This document shows positions 21,501-34,800 of a stretch of 64,000 bases of DNA, one piece after another. This DNA is from Dysidea avara. Its lineage: Eukaryota > Porifera > Demospongiae > Dictyoceratida > Dysideidae. Numbering within the stretch: position 1 is the stretch's first letter; each line of letters begins with the position of its first letter. The stretch is taken from assembly GCF_963678975.1 (NCBI RefSeq), contig NC_089274.1, positions 49,608,900 to 49,672,899 on the forward strand. Reading direction: 5' to 3'. The translations under genes and the position numbers were made by a program. Under the pieces are notes generated by a model. That model was given only the letters and a program-made list of their open reading frames with translations, was not told the origin of the DNA and searched no databases.

Positions 21501-22369
21501 ACAAGTTGAGTTCTAAGGATGATGGGGATATCCACAAATTAATCACTGGGGCCACAGGCCAAGGTGAATAGCCTAGTAAACAACCATGATCACAGGTTAC
21601 TAAGCAACTCCAACACAGGATTTAGCTCATTAATTATAAGCCACCATACATAAATAAAGGCATAATTACTACAGAAACCAAGGTACTTAGAAACTAGATA
21701 CCTGCTTGTTATCAAGTGACTATATACACTATTATAGACCACATCATGTTCACACTGCATATGATTGCAGTCAGTGATTCCGAAGTTAGAAAGTGTACTT
21801 GCCTAGTTTATAGCTTAAATTTTGGCCATCAATTGACTAATAGACAATTTGCACACATTTGACTGTTCTGGGAAGACCACTGCATCTAATGCTCAACCGT
21901 CACAGATTTTTTTTAATACTACTCGGCAATATAAATAGCTGTTCTTCCATACACAACAAATGGCATAACATCATAATATGATGGTACATCATGACCTGTC
22001 AACGGGTACACATTTACCTGACGTCTGTGACCATCTCTGGAGTGATGGGTTTCTTGTGGTGTCTACGAGATGACTGGACAAAGTGCAGCGACTTTCTGAC
22101 GCGGTACAGTCGCCTGCTACAATACCAGCGATATCGCTGATAGTCGCCATGAATCAGCCCATGATGATTTTGTGACTCCTTAATTATCGGGAGAACTACG
22201 TGGGCGTGTGTTAAGGAAGCTTAAGGTGACACGCGTAGCTATAACGCGCGGTCCAAAGGATACTCTCCAAACTAAACACTTCTTTATCTTTTTCTTTCGG
22301 TACATCTTCACCTTCCGCTGCTGATTCCATCATATCCTTGCTTTTAATGCTGCCAACCTCGCCTGCCAT
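18519..22369 (-). CDS. SRP68: Signal recognition particle subunit SRP68
   Basis: Exons (minus): 22264-22369, 22018-22195, 21187-21468, 20738-20930, 20551-20688, 19548-19652, 19297-19497, 19020-19247, 18896-18974, 18796-18845, 18519-18749. Phase is consistent throughout, giving 596 aa against 627 in human. Diagnostic stretches include HHGLIHGDYQRYRWYCSRR (RNA-binding N-terminal domain), AERAWAYGMQLKQEANTEIR, KRFHLLRRLRRAV, RVDEITPNVRYCAYN, FKAYRCYYLAQSL and the C-terminal SKPFFFDLALNSVEVPDLSH. SRP68 is a TPR-like protein that with SRP72 binds 7SL RNA in the cytosolic particle directing secretory ribosomes to the ER. The N-terminus is acidic and shorter than in human. The ATG is 102 bp from the divergent METTL22 ATG. 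Two introns carry MITE-like insertions. Confidence 0.95.
20110..20432. mobile_element. hAT-like MITE in an SRP68 intron
   Basis: Starts AGTGGCGGATCTAGG and ends CCTAAATCCACCACTGG. The subterminal GGGGGTTTCC occurs at both ends. It includes a TCTATTAGAGTATCTC motif copy. Flanks GTACTA and GTACT suggest a decayed target duplication. No coding potential. Confidence 0.65.
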
Positions 22370-22471
22370 TCTGGTGGCGGGCGTTAATTGGAACAAAAAA
22401 CTGAACGTTCTATTAGAGTACATGGAGTAGTTGTCTGCCACCACGAGAGACATGTACATGTGGTGACGAAC
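22370..22471. promoter_or_regulatory. Bidirectional promoter SRP68 / METTL22 with dispersed motif
   Basis: 102 bp between opposite start codons. The spacer contains TTCTATTAGAGTAC near 22407-22420, a copy of the window-wide CTCTAATAGAG palindrome, so a repeat-derived sequence sits inside a shared promoter. No TATA box is evident. Confidence 0.6.
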
Positions 22472-24574
22472 ATGGCAGAGGCTGGCGATCTGGTACTATC
22501 TGATGTACATCGTGATGTAGTGGCTACACGAGTTGTAAAGGTAAACCATAGGTAAACCTACTAACTACATGGAAGTGCTGTTTGTCCAAGTGTGTCACTG
22601 TATATTACAGAATGTGACAACATCAAGGTTTCCATTCCAGTTCCCAGACCAGACTGCAGTTGATTATGATGATGATGGTGATGCGATTGTTTACAGGAGG
22701 GAACAATGCTTGTTTCTGATTGGTCAGTATTCGTACCTGTATCACATGATCATCATGTGATCTAATAGAACATGCAATGGCTACACCCTTCAGTGATGTA
22801 GGACAACAGGTGATGACAGATCATGTGAGCTATATCACATGATTCATTTGGTAGGTGTGGCATGGAGCATTACTGTTGGCTGATTTGTTGTTGAACATGA
22901 AAGACAGGTGGGCGTGTCATACATCTAGAAATTGTGAGGGACGAATTTCACTCTTGTAATTCACAATGTGTAACAGCAGCAAGTTATTATCTCTTGACAG
23001 CAAGTTAAAGAGTGTTTTCATCCAACTTGAACTTTTTCACAAACAAAAACATCAGGAGAGTATATTGTCTGATATTATTAGTAGATACAGGCAATGTAGG
23101 GAGGAAGACGTGTTGGTATAGTTCACTCACACAAACTTAGTGGCCACATAAATAATAGTTCAATTACTCTATTAGAACATACACTTATTCCAATAAGAGC
23201 ACACCCCTTTACACATTGAACAGGTGTTTCAGTTATGATTTTTGCACTGTAAACAGAAAGCCCTACATAAAACAACAGAAGTTCACTGTAATCTTAAAAA
23301 GAAACCCTATAAGGCAACAAATTGAGCCCATAGTAATAACATCCTGTTTTGTGGTATGTAGGTTGGGTGAAATTGTAGTGTTGGAGCTGGGTGGAGGGGT
23401 GGGGCTTGCCACCCTTGCTGCTGCATTACATGCTAAAACAGTGATCTGCACAGGTAAAGTGGATGTGGGTATACAAGCTAGCCACTCCCCTTCTTGCAGA
23501 CATTGGTGATGACCTGTTGGAGATGTGCTGCAGAAATGTTGACAACAATCTTGCTGCTCTGGGGGACCTTGTGCAAGGTGTAGTGGGTGTGGCTCAGTAA
23601 TCACATGACCCAGACTACCCCAACAGCTTCTGTGCTTGTCAGGAAGTTGGACTGGTTGGAGCCAACCCCACCTCAAGATGGCAACAACAAGTGGAGCCAA
23701 CAAGACCTCACCCTGCTATCTCATACCAACATCATTATGGCAGCTGATGGTAAGAACTTATCCTCCACTTTTATGGGCTTTGTGCTGAGTGTGATGTCAC
23801 ATTGTATAGAAATTGACTGTTCTATTTTGTAGGCCATCTCAGTTAGTACTAGGGATCTGTGAGGTGGTAATTTGTGAGTTACGACAACTGCAACATTAAA
23901 TTTATTTTTCGTAATGTATCTTGTTCTAATGAACCTTCTACTCTCAAGAGGTTGTGACTTGTTACATGGCAATTAAAACATAAAAAGATTTTCCATTAAA
24001 AGAGGCTCACACCTTACCACATGCTAGAACTACTATAGTGTGCTATATCAGTGGAACACTTTAGTCCTTGTTTGCCTATATAGTGTTTAGTGTTGGGACC
24101 ATCTAAACTAGTATAAGATATCTCCCCTATAATAGTTATTATGTTGTTCTAGTGATTTATGATGATGACATAACTGATGCCTTCTTCTCCTGTCTCACCT
24201 ACTTGTACAGTGACGTGTTCACTACACAATCACCACTAGTCTATGTTGCATTGGAGAAGAGGTGTGTGTGCTATATATAGCTACTCCAGTATACATGTAG
24301 TGTCATTCTTGTAGGATAAACTTCACATTGGAACACCTTGCAGCTGTGAGCCCCGCCCACCAACACTTCATGCAGTGTATCACAAGACATCACATGACCC
24401 AGCATGGCAGCAGCATCAAGTTTACAGCCAATCAGATTCCATTACAGAACATCACCCATTGCTTTAACTATGATCGTAGTGATCACATGGTAAGGGTGTT
24501 AGGGTAATCCCCAGCATGCTAAATTATGTGGTTAACAGGAGGTGTGGGAGTTAAGAATAACTAAATGTTCATAG
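22472..24574 (+). CDS. METTL22: Methyltransferase-like protein 22
   Basis: Exons 22472-22540, 22611-22722, 22769-22809, 22855-22907, 23362-23453, 23500-23577, 23627-23749, 24153-24261, 24315-24489, 24539-24574 give 295 aa. The human protein is about 404 aa; the missing length is at the N-terminus. The SAM-binding Rossmann core shows motif I LELGGGVGLATLAAALHA, then CTDIGDDLLEMCCRNVDNNL, the LDWLEP strand, and the class signature AADVIYDDDITDAFFSCL, ending VWELRITKCS. The VIYDDD segment matches METTL22. The human enzyme methylates a lysine of KIN17 and belongs to the METTL21-related seven-beta-strand lysine methyltransferases. An RFPFQFPDQTAVDYDDDGDA strand precedes the core. The stop lies 134 bp from the convergent LRRK2 stop. 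Confidence 0.9.
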
Positions 24575-24708
24575 TATTAGTGACACATATACACATCTGC
24601 TTTACATGTACAAGAAATACTGTTATTGGAGAAGTGATGATTTATTGACTGACTGAGATTATTCACCTGCGGGTACTGTTGGGGGTGATATACAAAATAT
24701 AAACTGTG

Positions 24709-27700
24709 TTATTTGTATGGAGATTGTCGGTCCCGGTATTTATCCATGACTGGCTTGAGCTGAGGCATAGCAGCATCCCAGACTAGTACACTACCATATG
24801 ACTCCATGTGTCTGTAAGCCTCCCTGTTACCATCACAGACAGCTGTTGGATGAATAATACAATATTGTCCACCATACCAGTACCTCACCTGTGTCCTGAT
24901 TGAAAAGGTTGGGCTGTTCAATGAAGCCATATGATCCAGTCAACACTAAGTTGATTGTTTTTCCTGTAACTAATTACAAAGAGTTATTACTATCTACTTC
25001 TATTTGGTGCTCACCAGAAGCTTTAACTGCCCCCATACACCTAATGGGTCCAAGGTGACGCCACACAACCATCAGTGGCACACGTGTGGATGCATTTACA
25101 ATGAGAAGGTGACCTGTGCCAAGCCCCACCCATAATTCTGCAAGAGGTGCTTCCTTCAAGTAGATACAGGTCACCCTAAGGTCTAGTTGCTCCGAGTACT
25201 CCAGTCCCTCCTTCTGTAAGCTACAAGCAGATCATGTGATACATACATACAAGAAGATAACAGATATTCTTACTGTGATTTGACCAGTTCACTACAGGGG
25301 AGAGTCCCCCGGTGTTGTCTCGTCTCTATATCCCATAATTGAATGTGTGAGCAGTGCCTCTGAGCTGTCCACACCATGTTTAGCCCCAGCTCCAAACACC
25401 TCAAGGACTTGCCATGGAAACTGTGTAACGGCAATGACATGAACACAATGACACAATCAACAAACACTAAATCCTTCCTTTGTGTTGTAAGAAGGCCACA
25501 ACAATACAACTATCACATACTATTATGTACAAAAGACCTAAAATACAGCAGTGCCTTCTCCACCACAATATACAATGAGTTAGAATGTAGTACACATCCT
25601 ACCCACACAATTAGGTCAACATTTATTAATTCCTTGTTTTCCGTCACCACCTACATGCCACTTTGCCTATTAGATTTAGAAATACAAATAATTTTGTAGT
25701 GTGTTAAAGACTGAGATACTATAATAGAGCATCTCTTGAAACAAGTTGACTGGTGGACAGTGTATTGTAGGCTCACCAAAATAATGAAAAGTTTAGTTAT
25801 AATAATAACTGCCAGCCCTCACTACCTGGTTGCTCTCAAGGTATCATGTTGACCTTACACATATTCAGCTACCACGCACCTGGGATGGGCAGCGTTCCAT
25901 CGATGCTGTATAGTAAAGTCAGCAATGTACACTTCCAATACTTCCTCTCCACAGCACACGTACAACTTATGATGTTGACGTTTCATACAAGAGATAGGCC
26001 CCTCGCCCATACTAAATATCCTAGCATTAGCATTCTCAATCTGTACAGTAACAAGTGTACCACATAATACCAGGCCTGTGGTAACAGGGAATGTGGGTAC
26101 ACAGCAAGTCATATCTCACTACTGAAATATCTTTGTTCTGTCTTGTATTATAAAGCCAATCAAATGATTAATAAGGGTTGAATGTCCACGTGTAATGGCA
26201 TAAAGAGTTGTGATACATGAAAGTTTGAAAATGCTAAGTTCCCACATTTCTTGTTTTTGCAGTTTCAGTCACATATAATTAACCCACTGTCACTACCTGT
26301 AGTTCATATTGGTCATAAAGTGCTATGGTGCCATCCAGTAGACCTGCACACACATAGTGACTACCTTTGTATGTCCTGCAGGAATAATACATGTAAGGGG
26401 AGGGGCTAACTATAATGGGTATGGCTCACTGGTAGTGTAGCATGCAGAGTACAGAGCTGGGCAGTGCAGCCAGTTTGCTTCTTTGACACCTGTTACTATC
26501 ATAGACGTGAATCACTCCATTATGACCACCCAACAGAATGGTGTTGGCATCAACTGTTAGGATACAATTGATCCTGTTCCTGTCTGGTAACATCTTGCCC
26601 TAAGGGGATAGAAGGTCATGTAATTGTTTCCCCAGGGGTGGGGGGAGAGGGCATGACCGGGATGTACATTATAAGTCTGCAACATTGCATGCTTACTTCT
26701 AACATAGCTTTTTTCTGTGTCAAGTTGATGACAGACAACTAAGGAAGGAACATGCACATTATAAGAGGGTGGGGCAGTCGTTTAACACTACGAACACCCA
26801 CCACAGTTTCTGATCCACACAAGGACACCATCCACAGCTCAACATTGTGACTGTTAGTGTCTTCACTAATGAATGTCTATAAATTGATCACATGATCACA
26901 ATGCACACACTAAGGGTGTGTGGCCACCATACCCTAGTAGTGAAAGCCTCCACAGACAGGCCAGGCAGGGTGGGGATTACCCTCTTCAGTCCTATCAGCT
27001 CGGCAGTACACAACCTGTTATAAACTTGCTGAGCCTGTTAACAAATGGATTAGTAACTAGTTTGACTGGATGAACTGAAGGATTGACTCACTGAGGGGCG
27101 CAGGGTTGGGGTCTCCTGCAGGCAACTTGATATAAGATCCTCCATGTCTGGCCATGGAGGACACCCGTAATATTGGATACTGTTCACAGGTTTGTTCTGT
27201 ACAATAACACCAGTCAATAGACCAAGCAATGATGAGGGGTGAACTGACCTCTTTCACAGCTTTGTCTTGGTCCCTTGCATCAGGAAGATAGTCAAATGGT
27301 TTATGATTAGTGATCAGATTGAACAGTAGGATACCATAGGAGTATAGATCAGCCTGTAATGTGCAAGTATATATAGTGGGTGTGGCCACAATAATGAAAC
27401 CACACCTCTTTGTTGTAGGAGCCTGAGGAGTGTCCTTTCATCACCTCAGGTGCCTTGTAGCCACACGTGCCCATGTCTGCAGCTAAACCAGACGCTGTCG
27501 CAAAACGAGCTATCCCATAATCAGAAATCTTAGCAACCTTAACACACATTGATGATGTCATACTAAATAATTTCACACTCACTGGAGCAGTAGGATTTAG
27601 AGAGAACATTAGAATATTATCAGCCTTCAGGTCACGATATATTATACTGTTCTTGTGGAGATAGGCCAGTCCACTAGCCACTTGTGCCATTATCGCATGC

Positions 27701-28674
27701 TTCGTGTTGTAGGACAGTTTACCATAATCCACTGTCCGCAGTGACCCAAGAGGAGCATACTCCAATAATAACATTGGCTTTGGTCTCACACAAACTCCGA
27801 CTAGTGAGATAATGTGTGGGTGGGACAGACAGCTGAGGATGGACACTTCTTGACGGATCAGATGTGTGGGTGTGGTGCCATTCAGTTCCGCCAGACTAGC
27901 ATTAAACACTTTAACTGCTACAGTCTGGTGTGCATCACATGATCTAACATTACATCATCACCATAACACATACCTGTCTACGGTAGACAGCCTTGTACAC
28001 CTCACCAAAACCTCCTCTGCCTAACAAGTTGGGAACACTACAACACACACAGTAACAGTCATCACATTATCCCTCAAATGCTACCTCTCATCCAAGGCAA
28101 ACTCTCCTTGCACAACCTTCAGACTGTGATCCAAGTCATTAATAATAACATCAGGAGCCTATAGGAATATTTTATTACTGATAATTTGAGAGGTGCACTC
28201 ACCAGCTGCTCTAACAACACTCTGCCATGATGTTGTGGACATGTCACTTCATCGTAATAATAAGCCTGTTCCTCTAAATCCTTCAGTTGGAAGCAATAAG
28301 GATCATTTGGTGGTGGACAATGAGGACATATAGCTCCTGATGAGACCAGCTTCTCTCCAGTAGCAACATCAAAGTCTCTCAGCCCTGGATACCACTCATC
28401 AATCAAGGCCTCTACATTATCTACTACAGCACATAGCAGCCTGCAGGGGTGAGCAGTAGTGACAGTACTATCAGCATTCACCAGCTTACCTTGTACCCCA
28501 TGTTGTGTTGGGCAGGGTGATGTGGAAGAGCTGGTCACTGAGTTGCTCCACTAAGAAGTAGGCCTGCTCTGACCACAAACTATATACCCCATGACGCCAG
28601 CACTTTGTCTGAGGATCATTGTTGAAACAACTCTACAGGGACAACACATGTACAGTCATAGTGACACACACACA

Positions 28675-28718
<44 letters not shown>

Positions 28719-28742
28719 ATACATTACATACACGCATGCATG

Positions 28743-28814
<72 letters not shown>

Positions 28815-31800
28815 TACATTACACACACGCATGCATGCACGCACACACACACACACACACACACATACCTTTTGGTCAAACACTTGTAGTGCTCTCTTGG
28901 GGAAAATGAGCAGTCTAGCGGTCAAACGAGGCCAGAAGCCAGGAGGAATGTAGCTCATCTGATAGCATCGTATAATTTCCCCTGTAACACATAGTGGGTG
29001 TGACTACTAGAAAGATGGGTGTGGCTCACCTCCGGGAGCAGTAGCTGGAAGGTTGGTACTGGGCCGCCTCATGGGCAAGTGTGATGGAATCAGTAACAAT
29101 TTGGGAGTTTGACGAAATGCTACCTCAAATCTGCATCAGTGCCACAGATGGTGATAAGACATCACAACACAACACAACATCATACCACAACACAACATCA
29201 CAACACAACACACACCTTTCCAACAGCCTGATGTATTCAGTCATGTACTTCTCAGGAAACTCAGGAGGTCTCAGTATTAAGGGTAGCCTATCCACAGGTA
29301 ACAGCTACACAACCACTAGTCATCATACACTACATAATACGCTACTATAGCCTACCCCTTCCTGTAGGCCTGGGTTGACCTCAGGAATAGTGACAACACG
29401 AGCCATCAACTTGCACAACCATTCTGGATCAAGAAAGTACAGTCGGCCCAGTTCAGTTTGATAGTCAGAATAGTGTAACAGTACTCCACACTGATGCAGG
29501 AACAAGATGGCCTAATGAAGGTATGGACTATAATAATATAGCTACACATGAAGCAATGGATGGTACCTGTTGGAGCTCTGAACTAGGTAGTGATCTAAGA
29601 GTTCTGTCACGACTCAGCTGGTCCTTTAGCTCTTCCTCGTACATCACAGGAAATGGAGAGTTAGCCAGCTCAGCAGCTTTCCTCCTGATCAGCTCAGCTA
29701 GTACCTGCAGGAAGGTGGAGCTGGGGATCATATGACATAGTAGCAGTAAATACCAGATAACCAGATAGTAGGAGGGCACATATCCACCCAGACCTTTCAC
29801 TTTAGCACTATGGTAACAGTGATGTAATATGATGTCATATAAGGAAATCACTTACTTGTCAATTAGCTCCTTCAACTTGTGTCTCAATTGTTTCATCCCA
29901 TTACCATCCAGACAGCTAACCTCGGCAAATGACACATCCTTGGAACTGGGAAACCCTGTAGAATAGTAATCAGAAGGCAGTGTGTCTGTGTGTAGTAGTG
30001 ATGCACCGATACCACATTTTCACTACCGATCCGATACCGATACTTTGCCACACTGAGGCATTACTCACAAAAACAGCTAGTAATTCCAATAGTAGTTGAT
30101 AGGCTAGCTTACTAAACACATTAGCTAATTTCATAAACTGTAGTTCCTGGTTTTGTGTCCATCAATCACGAGGACAACAATCATTTATGGATTCAATATA
30201 GCTTTTGCTTAACTCCATTTGACACGCTGCATATGTCGCCATCTTGAAAAGCAATTAGGTGACATCATACAAAGTATCAATTAGTATTGGACATTTATAG
30301 CTTTACCGATACCAGTCCGATACCGCCAAAATAGGGCCAATATCGATACTAGTATCGGTATCGGTACATCACTAGTATAGTATGTGTGCAGTGTGTAAGT
30401 GTTTAGTATGAGTATTGTAAAGACTATATAATAGTAACCAAGAGTATCTAACGGGTGTACTACCCCGTGATTAATGATTGCGTGAAGTAACACGGATATT
30501 TCAGTAATTGTTTGTTTATATTGCCATTAAGGGGTTGCTGTTTTTTTAAGCTCAATTCAGCCACTAAACCAAATAAAAACATGATAGTGTTAAAGAGAAA
30601 TAGCTAATGTTAAAGTTCTGGCACTGCCAAGCAGATCCCTGAAGGCGTGGCAACATGTTCGTTTGTGCAACCTTTGTTTTAGTGAGCTGGAGTTATCTTG
30701 GGTCCTTACTACACTTTCTTTGTACAATAGCTGTTGAATACTTGGTTGAATAACACGGAAAACTGGCAAACAAAGACCCATTGCCATGTACGCATTTCAA
30801 ATTACCATTTCATGTAAACGAACAATTACTGAAATATCCATGTTACTTTATGCAATCATTAATCACGGGCTAATACACCATTCGACACTCTTGGTTTCCA
30901 TTATATACTCTTGGTATTGTGTACATCATATGTAATACCGTAAACAACGAAAGTTTGGAGTGACTAAAATTTGGCTAATTTAGTGAATCGAGGAAATTCA
31001 TCAAACCCTATTTTTCCAATTAGCTATTCAGTATATCATTCACGTGGTCCTGATTCACAGGCTGATCTGCCAAGCTTAAGTTGAGCCAAACTTTTGTTGT
31101 TTACAGTACACACCTGAATGATCAGTTAGATTTCTTATCTTGGAACGCATCTTATTTTTAACATGAGCAAATTCTCCAGCTATGAGAGGGACGGATAGAC
31201 ATACGAACACACTCAGAACAGTAACCATCACATACCGACAAGATCCCTATGTGTTCCAACGATGATAATAGGTGAAGATGGAGCCCTAGCTTGGATGTTG
31301 AGAAGCCAAGGTGATATGGTAGCTAGCTCCTCCTCTCCTTTGCTGAGGTCATACACCACCTATAAGCCACACCCACATAGCATTAGCCACACCCACACTT
31401 TCATTATGTAGTATATCACTTTAGCTCATCAGCTTACCACATATAGTAATCTTACCATATATAGTGATCGTTTAGTCAGGAAACACTGATGGGTGGAATA
31501 GAACTCTCCTTGACCTGCGAAGTCCCAACAGCTCAAGTGGTACCTCTCTCCCGGCCGCTGTTCATAGCTATTAGTAGGTGGGGCATTATACAGGAGTGGG
31601 AGGGGCTATAATGATGAACATACCTCCATTCTCTGATGTTGACCCCTAAAGTAGCAAGAGGTGCTTTCAGTGGCTTACTCCTGATCAGACACTCGAGTAA
31701 TGAGGTCTTTCCCTTATTAGGCCCACCAACCACCAACAACTTCATCTGGTAGTAACGCTCACTCTGCAGTAAGCACCACTGCTACTAGTACTACACTGAC

Positions 31801-34800
31801 TGACCATACCTGATGTAGCCTAGCCTCCAGGAAGTTGATGATGGTCCTAGCTGTGCCACTGAGCACTGAAGCATCGATGGACAACCTTGTCAGTCCATCA
31901 AGACGCAGTACATAGAGTGAAGACAGGTTACCAAGTTCATTAGGTAATTTAGTGATGTCAGAATTATGACTAAGATCAAGACAGCACAGTGACCTGATAT
32001 TACCCAGTACTACCGGAATAGTTTTGATCTTATTACTGCCTAACAGCAGTCGCTCCAGTTGGCTCCACCTTGTATCACACTGGTCCAAGTTGAGCTATAC
32101 ACAATATTAGTAGAAGAATTGAAAGGATCAGTTAGCTTTACCTGTTCTATGTTGTTCCCACAGAAGTCAAGGTCTTTAATACTCTGAGACTCCCACTTGA
32201 AGGGAGGGTAGAGGATGGTTAGTCCATTGTGCCTAGCCTCCAGCGTATGTAAGCATGGAAGAGATGTCACAAAATTGTGGAAATTTTGCTCATTCTTTCC
32301 CAACAAGTTATTGTTCAGTTTGACAATGTTAAGATTCCCCAAATATCCAGCCTCTTCGTCAGGTAGCCTTACTGTAACACCACTTATAGTGAAATGTCAT
32401 ACACACTTGTACTCACCTATCTCATTATCTGATGCATTCAACAGTTTGAGGGAGGCCATGTCCCTTACAAAGTTCCCAGGGATCTCTGGTAATTTGTTCT
32501 TGGAGACCACCAGCTCCTCCAGCCTAGTCAACCCAAACACTTGGTTAGGTATGACAGTCATCAGATTACTATAAGGGAGGGAGGGGTAGTAGATAGTGAC
32601 CTCCACACGACACATACCTGCTGAGGTACAACTTTGACAGACGTGGAAAGTTGCGGCCATTAATGACAGCTGGGAAATCCTGCAGTTGATTACTGTTAAA
32701 TGCCAACAAGGTGATGTTAGGGAATTGGACACTGAATGATGGTAGGAACCGGATCTGTGACAAGCCATATAACACAGCTGGGGGAAGGAGACAGGGGTTA
32801 CCTTATTGTTGGACAGGTAGACCTCAGACAACAAGTAGCTAGAGAACACCTCCTTAGGGAAGAACTCAAAGTGGTTGTGTTGGAGGTTGATAACCCTCAA
32901 ACTAACCATCCTCTGCAAGGAACAGTAAACAATGGAGACACAAGACATATCTAACCTTGAACAGCTGTTCCGGGAGATTATCTAGATTGTTCTGCTGTAG
33001 TTCTAGCACTTCAAGTTTCTTAATGCGGTCATAAAGTGCTTGGGTTTTGGCATCATCAGTTGACAAAGAGTCCAAAGAGGAGAGAAAGTTACAGGACAGG
33101 TTTAGCCTGCGTACATATGTGCTAAGTGGTGGTGTCTGATAGCTCAGTAAGGAGGGTGGAGTGTAGGCATATGACTCGTATGAAAACGATGATGACCGAC
33201 TATTATCACGCACGCCAGTTGAGGGAGATGGAGCCCTACTATTACTGTGAGAACGTCCTGGACATCTCATGGAATGAGCACGTTTGAGTAACTCATTTGT
33301 GGGAGGTGCAAACAATTCATTGCTGTGATCCAGTCCGTCACGTTTCAAGCTATTTGATTTACCATGAAATGGAATATTCTTAGCTCCTGTGATGCTAAAG
33401 TTGAAGACAGGCTTGCTGTGGAAAGTGTCACTAGTCCTACGACGTCGAACAGGGGAAGTGTGCTCTGAACTAGAGGCATAGAACAGTGACTCATCAAGAC
33501 TGGGTGATATTGTGGGACCCCACACAGTATAGTTTTGTGCATTTCCTTGAGAGACATTTAGTGATCCATGCATGGGAGACATTATTGGAGGTAGCTTGTG
33601 GTGATCAGGACTTCTAGAGATGCGATGAAGTCTGGTCTTGTTTGGTGGAGAGAAGTTATCATCATGCTCAGGAGGGGAAAACCCTGTAATAGAGATAGGA
33701 ATACTGCCACTACTGCCAGTAGTGTCATCTTCACCACCAATCAGTGTTGACAGGTTGCCATCATCACTGCCAGTGTCGGAATATATCGAGATCTCTGAGT
33801 CACTGAAGTTTCTTCTGTGATGTTGGAATGATTCTGTATGCTTGAGTCTCCTGAACAATGACAATGATGGTCTCCTTGATAGGGTGGCTGCACCCAGTGC
33901 TGGTAGGATCCAGTCTAAACGTATCTTCTGCAGTTGCAGTCCACCAAGATCTACTACATCACCTGTGCACACACATTGTAGTACAGTTCCCTACACCATA
34001 CAACACTCACTGCTTTTGTTGTCCAATGATCCCTTGTTTACTTCACGGGCAATGTGACGCAGCAGAATACCAATGATACTGTTGAGTCCATTCTGTTTAG
34101 CTATGTTAAGAGCAGTGGTGACCACACGAACACCCTGCACAGGGGTGGAGCTGCACTAATAATGTGTGAGGAAGAGCCACACCCACCTCTGCTAGCAGGT
34201 TCACCACCATCATGGTGTTGCCATTCTGAACTGCTAGACAGATTGGTGACTCATCCGTGTCTTCATAGCTGTTCACGTCAGCCCCCATGTCTATCAGGAT
34301 GTTGACGCCCTAATAAGGCATAGGATCACATGGGAAACATGTGAACATTGTGGACATACCTCCAAAAGGTTATCCTTTACAGCCAGTGACAACATTTTGT
34401 GTTTGTACTCAATCTTGGCACACAGTAGGGTTAATATGTCCTTAGCAACATCAAGGATAACTATCGGAATGAGACATGACATGTAATACCCAAGAAATCT
34501 CTCAACATTCCTTAGGTGATATCACTAACCATAAAGGTGACACATCAGCAAAATGTTATGTCATTTTTATATAACCACCATAGCCCCATGGGAACACCTC
34601 ACCATAACCACATTGTGGTGTTAACAGCAAACCTCAAAGAACTCTTAATGGACTGGAAATTACCTGGGATAGTTGTAATGTAAACTTGGTTATGTCTTGC
34701 TGACTGTGTAAACAACGTTAGTGACACCACTGTAATATGGAGGATCAACTACAGTAATCATCAAGGTCAGTACTAAGAGGTACTTTGGGACCTTAACTAA

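Noticed and set aside
32902..33972. 356-codon frame as an independent protein
   Set aside because: It is the large LRRK2 exon containing the Ser-rich linker and first LRR; both ends have splice sites.
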